Origin: Corallococcus sicarius
Lineage (GTDB): Bacteria; Myxococcota; Myxococcia; Myxococcales; Myxococcaceae
DNA length: 64,000 nucleotides
NCBI RefSeq assembly: GCF_003611735.1
Contig: NZ_RAWG01000004.1
Location: forward strand, 1 to 64,000
Direction of reading: 5' to 3'
The notes beneath the pieces were generated by a model. The model made no database searches, was not told the DNA's origin, and saw nothing but the letters and a program-made list of their open reading frames with translations. The position numbers and the translations under genes are program-made. Of this stretch, positions 40,116 through 47,616 are shown piece after piece. Every line of letters starts with the position of its first letter. Position 1 is the first letter of the stretch.

Positions 40116-40194
40116 GAAGGGGGGCTCCCGGTTCGCTTACGCGCTCGTTGGACAACAGGGTCGGCGGAAGGTTCCCGCCGCAATTCGTGAGGAT

Positions 40195-40467
40195 TTACAG
40201 CTCACCCACGGACTGCATGACCTTGTCCTCGAAGTCCTCGCGGATCCGGATGAGGTTCGAGTGCTTCACCGACTTGCGCGCCTCGACGTACTCGCCATCC
40301 GGCTTCGTGAGGTCGCCCTCGATGGTGTCGTCCTCGAAGTCGACGTTCGTCGTCTTCTGCATCCGGGCACCGCCGCCTTCGCCACCGCCCTGCGCCTTGC
40401 CGCCCTCATCCTGGGCGAAGGCGGGAGCCACCGACAGCGTCACGCACAGCATCAGCCACTTCCGCAT
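40195..40467 (-). CDS. gltF: Small exported A-motility protein GltF (CglF-type)
   Basis: 90 residues from ATG 40467 behind GGAGGCAGG. A longer frame to 40512 lacks a site. A signal peptide (WLMLCVTLSVAPAFAQ) is followed by a Gly-rich spacer and a charged C-terminal half (VDFEDDTIEGDLTKPDGEY, SNLIRIREDFEDKVMQS). No catalytic motif is seen. Size, export signal and position between gltE and gltG match the small gltF gene of the M. xanthus cluster, where it is needed for gliding and its product sits in the periplasm. The name is assigned by synteny and is less certain than those of its large neighbours. Confidence 0.75.
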   Translation of the reverse strand: MRKWLMLCVTLSVAPAFAQDEGGKAQGGGEGGGARMQKTTNVDFEDDTIEGDLTKPDGEYVEARKSVKHSNLIRIREDFEDKVMQSVGEL

Positions 40468-40566
40468 CCTGCCTCCACGAGGGGCCCCTTCCCGGGCCCA
40501 CTTGTTCCGCACGGCACCCCCGCGAAATGCCGGGGGCTCACAAGGTTCGCATCATCCCGAGTCACA

Positions 40567-40590
40567 CCGCCAGCGTGAAGCCACTGGCGG
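40567..40590 (-). promoter_or_regulatory. Small hairpin after gltE
   Basis: CCGCCAG (40567-40573) pairs with CTGGCGG (40584-40590) around a 10-nt loop, directly after the gltE stop and 100 nt before gltF. It may be a 3'-stabiliser or attenuator within the operon. Confidence 0.3.
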
Positions 40591-40602
40591 GCTTCTCCTA
40601 CA

Positions 40603-42048
40603 TCACAGCAGGTCGTCGGTCGGTTCGTCCGCGTCCGCCGGAGCTGCATTCTTCTGGGGAGGCGCCGCCGGGGGACCGCCCGCCGGAGTGGCCGCGGCCG
40701 GCTGCGCGCCGGTGGCGGCGGCCGGGGTGGCCTTGGGGGCGGTGCCGTCGCCGGACACCGGCGTCGCGGCGGAGTTGGGCGCGGGCTGGCCCTTCTGCTT
40801 CGACTCCTCGGCCTTCATCGCGGCCTGCTGCTGGGCCTGGAGCGCCTCCATCTGCTTGGCCTGCTCCTCGGCGGCCTTCGCCTCACGCTTGGCCTGCACG
40901 ATGCTCTCCGCTTCGCGCATCAGGCCGAAGACGGGGGACTCGGCATTGAGCGCGACCTCGCCGCCCGCCAGGGCGACGTACTTGCGGTACAGCTCCACCG
41001 CGCGCTCCGGGGCGTCCTTCACCTTGTGCAGGATGATGCCGCGGTTGAGGTAGGTGGCGCCCAGCTCCGGGTTGAGCTTCTCCGCCTCGTCGTACTCCTG
41101 CATGGCCTTGTCGTACTGGCCCTGGCCCTTGAGCGCGATGCCCAGGTCCACATGCGCGGCGGCGTTCTTGCCGTCGTTCTGCAGGATGCGGCGCAGGTGC
41201 TCTTCAGCGCCGGGGAAGTCCTCGGCGTCCAGCGCCAGCTGCGCGAGCGCCACGTGCGACGGCACGTAGTCCGCCTTCGCCTCCAGCGCGCTCTTGAACT
41301 GCAGGCGCGCGCCGGCGTTGTCCCCTTCCTTCTGGAGGATGAGGCCCACGGCGTGGTGCAGCTCCGGATCCGTGGCGTCCAGCTTCACCGCGCGCAGCGC
41401 GACGAGCTTCGCCATGGCCAGCTGCTTGCGCTCCAGGTAGCTGCGGATCATCACCTTCAGGGCGTTGGTGTTCTGCGGGTCGCGCATGAGCGCGGCGCGC
41501 GACAGCTCCATCGCCTTGTCGTGGTCGTTGTTCTGCCGGTAGATCTCCGCGAGGCGGGCCCGCGAGCCTGCATCGTCCGGGTAGCGCGTGAGCACGTCCT
41601 GGTAGAGCGCGACCGCGCCGGCCACGTCACCGGAGTTCTGGCGCATGATGGCCAGGTTGTCCGACGCCTGCCGCAGCGACGGCTTCTTGGTGAGCGCCGC
41701 CTGGTAGTGGGCGCGCGCCTCGTCGGGCTTGCCCATGCGCTCGGCGATGACGCCCAGGTTGTACTCGGCCTCCGCGAGGTTCTGGTCCGCCTCCGCGGCG
41801 GCCTTGAACTTGCGCTGGAGCGACGGGTAGTCGAACGCCTTGGCCTTCTTCTGCGCGTCGAAGGACTTCACCGCGTCATCGAACAGCAGCATGGCGCGGT
41901 TGGAGATGGCCACCGGCCCCGTGGGCGAGGTGGTCGTCGGCTTCGTGACCACGGGCTTGGCCGCGGTCTGCGAAGAGGTGCAGCCGACGGCGCTGAGGGC
42001 CAGCGTGGCCAGGAGGAGGGCGGGACGGAACGGGTGCGTGCGATTCAT
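40603..42048 (-). CDS. gltE: TPR lipoprotein GltE (AglT)
   Basis: 481 residues. A signal with lipobox SAVGC (Cys23) marks a lipoprotein. From ~60 to ~370 it carries consecutive TPR units (AEYNLGVIAERMGKPDEA, DAGSRARLAEIYRQNNDHDKA, PSHVALAQLALDAED). The last ~100 residues are Gln/Ala/Pro-rich and disordered. GltE/AglT is required for A-motility and is placed at the outer membrane. The ATG overlaps the TAA of gltD by one base (TAATG), so the two genes are translationally coupled. Identification rests on TPR-lipoprotein architecture plus exact position in the cluster. Confidence 0.9.
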   Translation of the reverse strand: MNRTHPFRPALLLATLALSAVGCTSSQTAAKPVVTKPTTTSPTGPVAISNRAMLLFDDAVKSFDAQKKAKAFDYPSLQRKFKAAAEADQNLAEAEYNLGVIAERMGKPDEARAHYQAALTKKPSLRQASDNLAIMRQNSGDVAGAVALYQDVLTRYPDDAGSRARLAEIYRQNNDHDKAMELSRAALMRDPQNTNALKVMIRSYLERKQLAMAKLVALRAVKLDATDPELHHAVGLILQKEGDNAGARLQFKSALEAKADYVPSHVALAQLALDAEDFPGAEEHLRRILQNDGKNAAAHVDLGIALKGQGQYDKAMQEYDEAEKLNPELGATYLNRGIILHKVKDAPERAVELYRKYVALAGGEVALNAESPVFGLMREAESIVQAKREAKAAEEQAKQMEALQAQQQAAMKAEESKQKGQPAPNSAATPVSGDGTAPKATPAAATGAQPAAATPAGGPPAAPPQKNAAPADADEPTDDLL

Positions 42049-45000
42049 TAGAGGAAGTCCTCCGGCTCCTGATCATCAACGGTCTTCTTGGGGGCGCTGC
42101 CGTCCTTGGAGGCGGCGGGCTTGGCGATCTCGGACTCGGTCTGCTGGCGGAGCTGATCCGTCAGCGTGGACAGGTCCTCGTTGAGCGCCTCGCTCTTGGC
42201 CAGCTTCTCTGGCTCGGGCTTCGCCGTGGGGGGCGGGATGTCCTGCACGGCGGCCAGCAGGTCGCCGCCCAGCACCAGCTCCTTGCTCTTGAGCGCGAGC
42301 TTCTCCTCCAGCACCTCCGGGTACCGGTCCGGGGCGTAGGTGGTGCGCAGGATCTTCAGGCTGTTCGCGGCGCAGTCGTTGAACACGCCCAGCTCGCGGC
42401 TCTTGGCGACCGCGCCGGAGAAGGCCTCCGTGGCCTTGTCCTTGAGCGGCTGCGCCTGGTTGGTGAACTCGTCGCGCAGCGCCTGCTGGGACTCCTCGTC
42501 CAGGCCGCGCGGCATGGGCGCGTTCACCACGAGCTCCGCCATGTGGTCGTACGCCATGCCAATGCGCTGCAGCGCGCAGATGGCCGGCTCCGGGGCGCCC
42601 AGGGCCACCGTCTGCACGTACTTCTTCTGGACGACCTCCAGCGCGCGGCCCTTGTCGGCCAGCGAGCCCTTGAAGCGCTCCGGCGACGGCGGCACGCCCC
42701 AGTACAGCTTCAGGCGCTTGAACTCGACCCAGTCCGGCTCGATGGCGAGCAGGCTCGCCTGCGCGGCGGCGGCCAGTGCGGGCTTCTCCAGGGCCGTCTG
42801 GGCGCGGCGCGGGAGCTGGTCGAAGTACTCGTAGATGCGCTTGTTCATGCGCGCCACGTCGCGCGTCTTCTTCATCTTCTCGTAGATGGCGACGATGCGG
42901 CCTTCGGCGTTGAGGAACTTGCTCGACGAGCGCTGGTTGTCACGCTCGTACTCCTCCAGCAGCTTGATGGCCTTCATGGACGCGCCCTGCTTCACGTGCA
43001 GGTCCACGATGGAGAGGAACACGCCTTCGGCGTCCTTCGACTTCGGCCACAGCTCCAGGTAGTGCTCGCGGTTCTTGAGCGCGGCCTTCAGCTGGCCCAG
43101 GCCCTCGCGGTAGGTGGACGCGTTGAACAGGGCGATCTGCGCCTTGGACTCGTCCCACTTCTGCACCACCGCGGGCTTCGCGGGGGCGTCGTCGGAGCCC
43201 TGCTTCGCGCGGGCCTTCGCCTTGGCCTTCGCCTTGGCGCGGGCGGCCGGGGCGTTGCCCTTCTCGCTCAGGTTGCGCTCGTAGCCGCGCACGTAGAGTT
43301 CGTAGGTGGTCGCCGCGTCCTCGAAGTCACCGATGGCCTCCAGCGCCTCCGCGTTCGCGTAGATGGAGTCCGGCACGTACTTGGACCGCGGGTACTCCGC
43401 GAACAGGCGCTTGCGGACCTCGATGGCCTTGTCCAGGCTCTTCGCCTTGTAATAGTCGACGGACGCGTTGTAGAGCGCCAGGTCCGCGATCTCCGTCTGC
43501 GGGAAGTCGTGGACGAAGTTCAGGTACGCCTCGGCCGCCTTGGAGAACTCCTTCTTCTCCTCCAACTGGCTGACCAGCTTGAACGACGACTGTTCAATCA
43601 GCTTCGCCAGGTCGTCGCGGAACTTGCCCACGGCGAGCTTGTCGTTCGCGTAGAAGCGGCGCGCCCACTCGTTCACCTTCGCGAAGTCCTGCAGCAGGTT
43701 GTACGAGTCGAGGATGAGGTTGGCGGCGATCTCACCGGCGCGCTGGCCGTCCTCGAACTTGTACTCGGGGTAGCCCAACGCGATCTCGCTGAAGCGCAGC
43801 ACCGCTTCGTCGAAGTGGTTGTGGCGGTAGTAGATGTTGGCCGCCTTGAAGGCGATCTCCACGCGCTTGTCGCCCTTGGGGACGTACTTCAGGTAGCGCT
43901 CGCACGCGTCCAGCAGCGACTTCTTCAGCGTGGGGATGGTGATCTTCTTGGTGATGTCGGAGCCGGCGGACTCGCTCTTGGCCTCACCGCGCGCCTCGGC
44001 CGACTTGACGACCTCGTCGTAGGCGAGCACCGCGTTGTAGGAGGCGTTGGACAGCCACTTGCCCGGCTTGCCCGGCTTGGGCTTGCCCTTGTCGTCCTTG
44101 GCCTCCAGCACCTTGGCGTCCTGGAGGACGACGAGGGTGTAGTTGGCGGCGGCCTTGTCGAAGTTCTGCAGGCTGTCGTTGAGGAGCTCCGCCCAGAAGA
44201 AGCGCAGGTCGTACGCCTTGGGGTTCTCCGGGAAGAGCGTGAGGTAGTCGCTGTACACGGCGTCCGCGTACTTGAAGGTCTCCTCGTTGCGCGTCTTCTT
44301 GCCCTCGTTGTGCCAGGTGACGGCGAGGTTGGAGAGCGTGCGCTCGGACAGCTCCTTCGCCTCCGCGAGCGCCTTCTTGTCCTTGTCGTCCTTGATGACG
44401 CCGGAGGACTCCACGTCCTTCATGATCTTCACGAGCCGGCGCACCTGGGCCACGGTGCGCTCCTTGTTGCCCATGCGAAGGATGCAGTCGACGATCTTCC
44501 CCTGGAAGCCGGGCGCCTCCGGCGACAGCGGCTTCTCCTTGATCAGGGCGTTGTACGTGATGGCCGCTTCGCGGTCCTTGCCGTCGCCGTAGTACAGGTT
44601 CGCGAGCTGCTTCATCATCGCGAAGCGGTCTTCCGGGTTGGTGGCGACCTTGCCGAAGTCCGCGCGGGCCTGCGTCACGTCACCCTCGCGGGCGAAGGAG
44701 CGCACGTAGTCTGCGCGGGCTTCGCGCACGAGCGAACCCTTCGCCTTGGCCTTGCCGTCCTTCTCCACCGCGGCGGCGCCGGCCAGCTCACCGTAGAGGA
44801 CGACGGTCTTGTACTTGTCCTTCGCGGACTCGTACTCGCCCATGTTGAAGTAGCACCAGCCCTGCTTGTAGAGGGCGAAGGCGTAGACCTGGTTCTCCGG
44901 GAACTCGGCGGCCTTCTTGTAGGCCGCGAGCGCCTTCTCCAGCTCCGGGCGCTTGCCCTTGGAGTTGTTGAAGTAGTACTCGCCGAAGGCGAAGTACGCG

Positions 45001-45638
45001 TCCGGGATGTACTTGGACTGCGGGTGCTTTTCGATGAGGCGCTTGAACGCGACGAGCGCCTTCTTGTCCTGGCCGTCCTCCATCAGGTACTGGCCGAGGA
45101 AGAAGAGCACTTCGTCCGTGCGCTCGAACTTCGGGTACTCCTGGACGATCTTCGTGTACTGCTCGACGGCGTACTTGCCGTTCTCCTTCACCTTCGCCAT
45201 CAACTCCGCCTTCTCCGCCTTGGCCTTCTGCTGGCCCGCGGCGTCGTTGCGGTTCATGGCGACGATGAGCTCATCGTCCTTCCGGTTGGCTTCGAAGAAG
45301 AAGAACTTCGACTCCTCCCAGTAGAGCTCACCCAGGCGGAACAGCAGGCTGGGCGCCTCCTTCTGGTCGGGCGACAGGGAGATGATCTTGCGGAGCGATT
45401 CAATCTGCTCGCGGCGCTTGGAGGCGACCTGCACCTCCACGCCCAGGCGGAACTGATCATATTGCAGCGCGGGAGCGGCCTGCTGGGCTTCCTTCGGGCG
45501 CGTGATGTCGCCAGCGAGGGACTTGTCCACGGTGGTGGTGGACTTCTTGCCCAGGTCAGCGTCGCGCAGTGCTTTCTTCTCCTGGGCGGAAGCCATGGAA
45601 GTCAGGAGAACGAGGCAAACGAGTAGCGAGCGGCGCAT
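42048..45638 (-). CDS. gltD: Periplasmic TPR A-motility protein GltD (AgmU)
   Basis: 1,196 residues from ATG 45638 (AGGA 8 nt upstream). The in-frame extension to 45851 is unsupported because it puts 71 polar residues before the signal peptide SLLVCLVLLTSMASAQ. The mature protein is a long array of TPR-like repeats (LFRLGELYWEESKFFF, DEVLFFLGQYLMEDG, ALYKQGWCYFNMGEYE, DLALYNASVDYYKAKS) with a charged linker rich in AKAKAKA near 820. Length and position as first gene match AgmU/GltD, a periplasmic scaffold that rotates with the gliding machinery in M. xanthus. The gene heads the glt transcript. Confidence 0.9.
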   Translation of the reverse strand: MRRSLLVCLVLLTSMASAQEKKALRDADLGKKSTTTVDKSLAGDITRPKEAQQAAPALQYDQFRLGVEVQVASKRREQIESLRKIISLSPDQKEAPSLLFRLGELYWEESKFFFFEANRKDDELIVAMNRNDAAGQQKAKAEKAELMAKVKENGKYAVEQYTKIVQEYPKFERTDEVLFFLGQYLMEDGQDKKALVAFKRLIEKHPQSKYIPDAYFAFGEYYFNNSKGKRPELEKALAAYKKAAEFPENQVYAFALYKQGWCYFNMGEYESAKDKYKTVVLYGELAGAAAVEKDGKAKAKGSLVREARADYVRSFAREGDVTQARADFGKVATNPEDRFAMMKQLANLYYGDGKDREAAITYNALIKEKPLSPEAPGFQGKIVDCILRMGNKERTVAQVRRLVKIMKDVESSGVIKDDKDKKALAEAKELSERTLSNLAVTWHNEGKKTRNEETFKYADAVYSDYLTLFPENPKAYDLRFFWAELLNDSLQNFDKAAANYTLVVLQDAKVLEAKDDKGKPKPGKPGKWLSNASYNAVLAYDEVVKSAEARGEAKSESAGSDITKKITIPTLKKSLLDACERYLKYVPKGDKRVEIAFKAANIYYRHNHFDEAVLRFSEIALGYPEYKFEDGQRAGEIAANLILDSYNLLQDFAKVNEWARRFYANDKLAVGKFRDDLAKLIEQSSFKLVSQLEEKKEFSKAAEAYLNFVHDFPQTEIADLALYNASVDYYKAKSLDKAIEVRKRLFAEYPRSKYVPDSIYANAEALEAIGDFEDAATTYELYVRGYERNLSEKGNAPAARAKAKAKAKARAKQGSDDAPAKPAVVQKWDESKAQIALFNASTYREGLGQLKAALKNREHYLELWPKSKDAEGVFLSIVDLHVKQGASMKAIKLLEEYERDNQRSSSKFLNAEGRIVAIYEKMKKTRDVARMNKRIYEYFDQLPRRAQTALEKPALAAAAQASLLAIEPDWVEFKRLKLYWGVPPSPERFKGSLADKGRALEVVQKKYVQTVALGAPEPAICALQRIGMAYDHMAELVVNAPMPRGLDEESQQALRDEFTNQAQPLKDKATEAFSGAVAKSRELGVFNDCAANSLKILRTTYAPDRYPEVLEEKLALKSKELVLGGDLLAAVQDIPPPTAKPEPEKLAKSEALNEDLSTLTDQLRQQTESEIAKPAASKDGSAPKKTVDDQEPEDFL

Positions 45639-45941
45639 GGTCTTCCTAGGAACGAGGGACCGGCGTCCCCGGTGGCCTGCCTGCTTGGCAAGTGTCCGGG
45701 AATCTTCGGGAATTTCCATGAGGGGACCCGCACTATGCGCGGTTTCCGCAAGGCGGGTCAACTTGGACGGACGGACGTTCGGTCCGTTGAATAGCAGGCG
45801 AGAAAACTTCAAATTCATTGTGCTCAGGGGGCAGCCAGCCGAGTCAGTCACTGTGGCCGGAAGGTTGCGGTGTCGGATCCAGGGGGTATTGAAAGCGGAC
45901 GGTCGAACGACTGGCCGCCCTGCTTGGAGCCGTCGCGGATC
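45639..45941. promoter_or_regulatory. Divergent promoter region gltD / DnaC-pair
   Basis: A 303-bp non-coding stretch that must hold the promoters for the glt cluster (leftward) and for the small protein-DnaC-like pair (rightward). It contains an inverted repeat, ACGGAC-GTTCG-GTCCGT, at 45771-45787, flanked by another direct GGACGGAC copy. I could not pick a convincing -35/-10 pair or a sigma-54 site. Confidence 0.45.
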
Positions 45942-46592
45942 ATGAGCCTTCTGCCGGAGAGCGCCAGCTTTGAAGAGCTGGTGCAGGACTACTTCCTCGC
46001 GGTGCGTGGCGCGGGGCTGATGTTGTCCGCGCTGGATACCCAGCTGGTGACGGCGTGGGCGCAGGAGGGTGTTCCCTTCGAGGTGGTGGCGCGCGGCATC
46101 TCCCGTTCAGCGGAGAAGGCGCTGTGGGACGCGCGCCCCGGAGAGCCGGTGCTGCGCTCGCTGCGGGCGTGCCGGCGCCAGGTGGAGACGGAGATCCGCA
46201 AGTACCGCGACCTGTCCGCGGGCCAGGGGGAGGAGCCCGCCCCCGCCGCGAAGAAGCGGCCGGCGCGCTCGTGGGAGGAGGTGCGCCATGCGCGGCTGTG
46301 CGCGGCGCTCCGGGCCCTGACGGAGCGTGAGTCCGAGCTCGCTCCCCGGGTGCACCGACTGTTGGATACGGTCCTCGCGTGCGTGCCCCAGGAGCCCGCG
46401 GCGATGGATCAGCAGGAGTCGTGGGCGCTGCTGGCGCTGCTGCGCGCCCTGCCCTTCTCCGAGCGGCGCAGGGTGTGGCGCGACGCGCGGACCGGAGAGC
46501 AGCAGCTCATGACGGCCCGGGCGCGGCGGGTGTCCCGGCGCTTCCGGTTGCAGGCCGCGGTGCGGCGGCGGCTGGACATGAAAGAGACCTGA
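45942..46592 (+). CDS. Probable partner of DnaC-like ATPase, function unknown
   Basis: 216 residues from ATG 45942. The N-terminal ~90 residues are helical (SFEELVQDYFLAVRG, TQLVTAWAQEGVPFEVVARGI) and resemble in pattern the helical replication-initiation proteins that precede DnaC-like loaders in phages and plasmids. The rest is Arg/Ala-rich and helical, with a basic C-terminus (RARRVSRRFRLQAAVRRRL). There is no signal peptide. It is followed 67 bp later by a DnaC-like ATPase on the same strand, which suggests a two-gene unit. The replication link is inferred from this pairing only. Confidence 0.65.
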   Translation: MSLLPESASFEELVQDYFLAVRGAGLMLSALDTQLVTAWAQEGVPFEVVARGISRSAEKALWDARPGEPVLRSLRACRRQVETEIRKYRDLSAGQGEEPAPAAKKRPARSWEEVRHARLCAALRALTERESELAPRVHRLLDTVLACVPQEPAAMDQQESWALLALLRALPFSERRRVWRDARTGEQQLMTARARRVSRRFRLQAAVRRRLDMKET

Positions 46593-46659
46593 GGGGTTGG
46601 GCCCCTGCCGCGAGCCTGAACGGAAGTTCAGCGAGCTGACGAGCAGGGATGGCGGTGGT

Positions 46660-47616
46660 ATGGCTGGGCGCCTGATGGCTGCCAAGGCGAACGGCGAGGC
46701 TTGCGCGGAGTGCAGCGGGCGGACGTACCTCATCGAGCGGCGCGGAGAGCTCGCGTCGGCGCGGGTGTGTCCCTGCTCGGAGAACTGCCCGGTGTGCGGT
46801 GGGCGCGGGCACATCCTCGTGGAGAAGGAAGGCACCTTCAGCAAGAAGGTGGGCGCGCGGATGTACGAGGTGCTGGAGCCGTGCATGTGCACGCTGCGGC
46901 GCAAGCGGGTGGCGCTCTACAACGACGTGCAGATGCCGGGCGTCATGGCGCACGCGTCGTTCGACAACTACCGCCCCTTCAACGAGGCGCAGGACCGGGG
47001 CCGGGGCGTGGCGATGCACTTCGCCCACCAGTACGTGAAGGCCGCCACCAACAAGGGCTACGTGCTGAGCGGGCCGGTGGGCACGGGCAAGACGCACCTC
47101 CTGGCGGCGACGCTCGCGCACCTGGTGCTGGAGATGGGCGTGCGGGCCCGGTACGTGGAGATCTCCCTGCTGTACGCCACCATCCGGCGCGGCTTCCAGG
47201 ACGGCAAGAGCGGCGGGGAGATCATCGGGCCGCTGTCGGAGGTGGAGGTGCTGGCCATCGACGAGCTGGGCAAGGGCCGCGGCAGCCCCTTCGAGATGGA
47301 GACGCTCGATGAGCTGATCGCCCGGCGCTACAACGCGGGCCGCACCACCCTGTTCGCGACGAACTACTCGCTGGAGCCGGAGCGCAAGGGTGCTCGCACC
47401 ACCGCGCCCACGGGCTACCGCGCGACAGACGACGCGCGCACGGCGATGAAGGACGCGGAGCTGCTGCGCGAGCGCGTGGGCGAGCGCATCTACAGCCGGC
47501 TGTGTGAGATGTGCAGCTTCGTGGAGCTGCCGCGCGACACCCCGGACCGGCGGCGCACGCGGCAGGAGATGGACGCGCCCCCGCCCATGGGTGGGATGCG
47601 CAACCCCGGGCGCTGA
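46660..47616 (+). CDS. DnaC/IstB-like AAA+ ATPase with N-terminal zinc ribbon
   Basis: 318 residues from ATG 46660. An in-frame TTG at 46597 and ATG 46675 are alternatives. The N-terminus (~15-77) carries eight cysteines in CAEC, CPC, CPVC and CMC groups, a DnaJ-like double zinc ribbon. The AAA+ core has Walker A GPVGTGKTH at ~138-146, Walker B VEVLAIDELGKG, and sensor 1 TTLFATNYS. This is the DnaC/IstB family that loads replicative helicases or assists transposases. No transposase is near, so a chromosomal or prophage-derived loader is more likely. The stop codon overlaps the convergent neighbour's in a TGATCA palindrome (47614-47619). The upstream small gene may be its partner. Confidence 0.88.
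   Translation: MAGRLMAAKANGEACAECSGRTYLIERRGELASARVCPCSENCPVCGGRGHILVEKEGTFSKKVGARMYEVLEPCMCTLRRKRVALYNDVQMPGVMAHASFDNYRPFNEAQDRGRGVAMHFAHQYVKAATNKGYVLSGPVGTGKTHLLAATLAHLVLEMGVRARYVEISLLYATIRRGFQDGKSGGEIIGPLSEVEVLAIDELGKGRGSPFEMETLDELIARRYNAGRTTLFATNYSLEPERKGARTTAPTGYRATDDARTAMKDAELLRERVGERIYSRLCEMCSFVELPRDTPDRRRTRQEMDAPPPMGGMRNPGR

Noticed and set aside
35367..40190. 4.8-kb antisense frame across gltG, gltH and the basic glt-cluster protein gene
   Set aside because: The same shadow effect. It spans three well-supported genes and the gaps between them and has no recognisable domain.
42543..45626. 3.1-kb antisense frame opposite gltD
   Set aside because: Valine/Arg/Leu/His-rich shadow of an alpha-helical TPR gene without any motif. 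gltD has a signal peptide, repeat structure and synteny.
46660..47616. Transposition helper (IstB) of an IS21-like element
   Set aside because: The ATPase fits the DnaC/IstB family, but no IstA transposase, terminal inverted repeats or target duplication is seen nearby.
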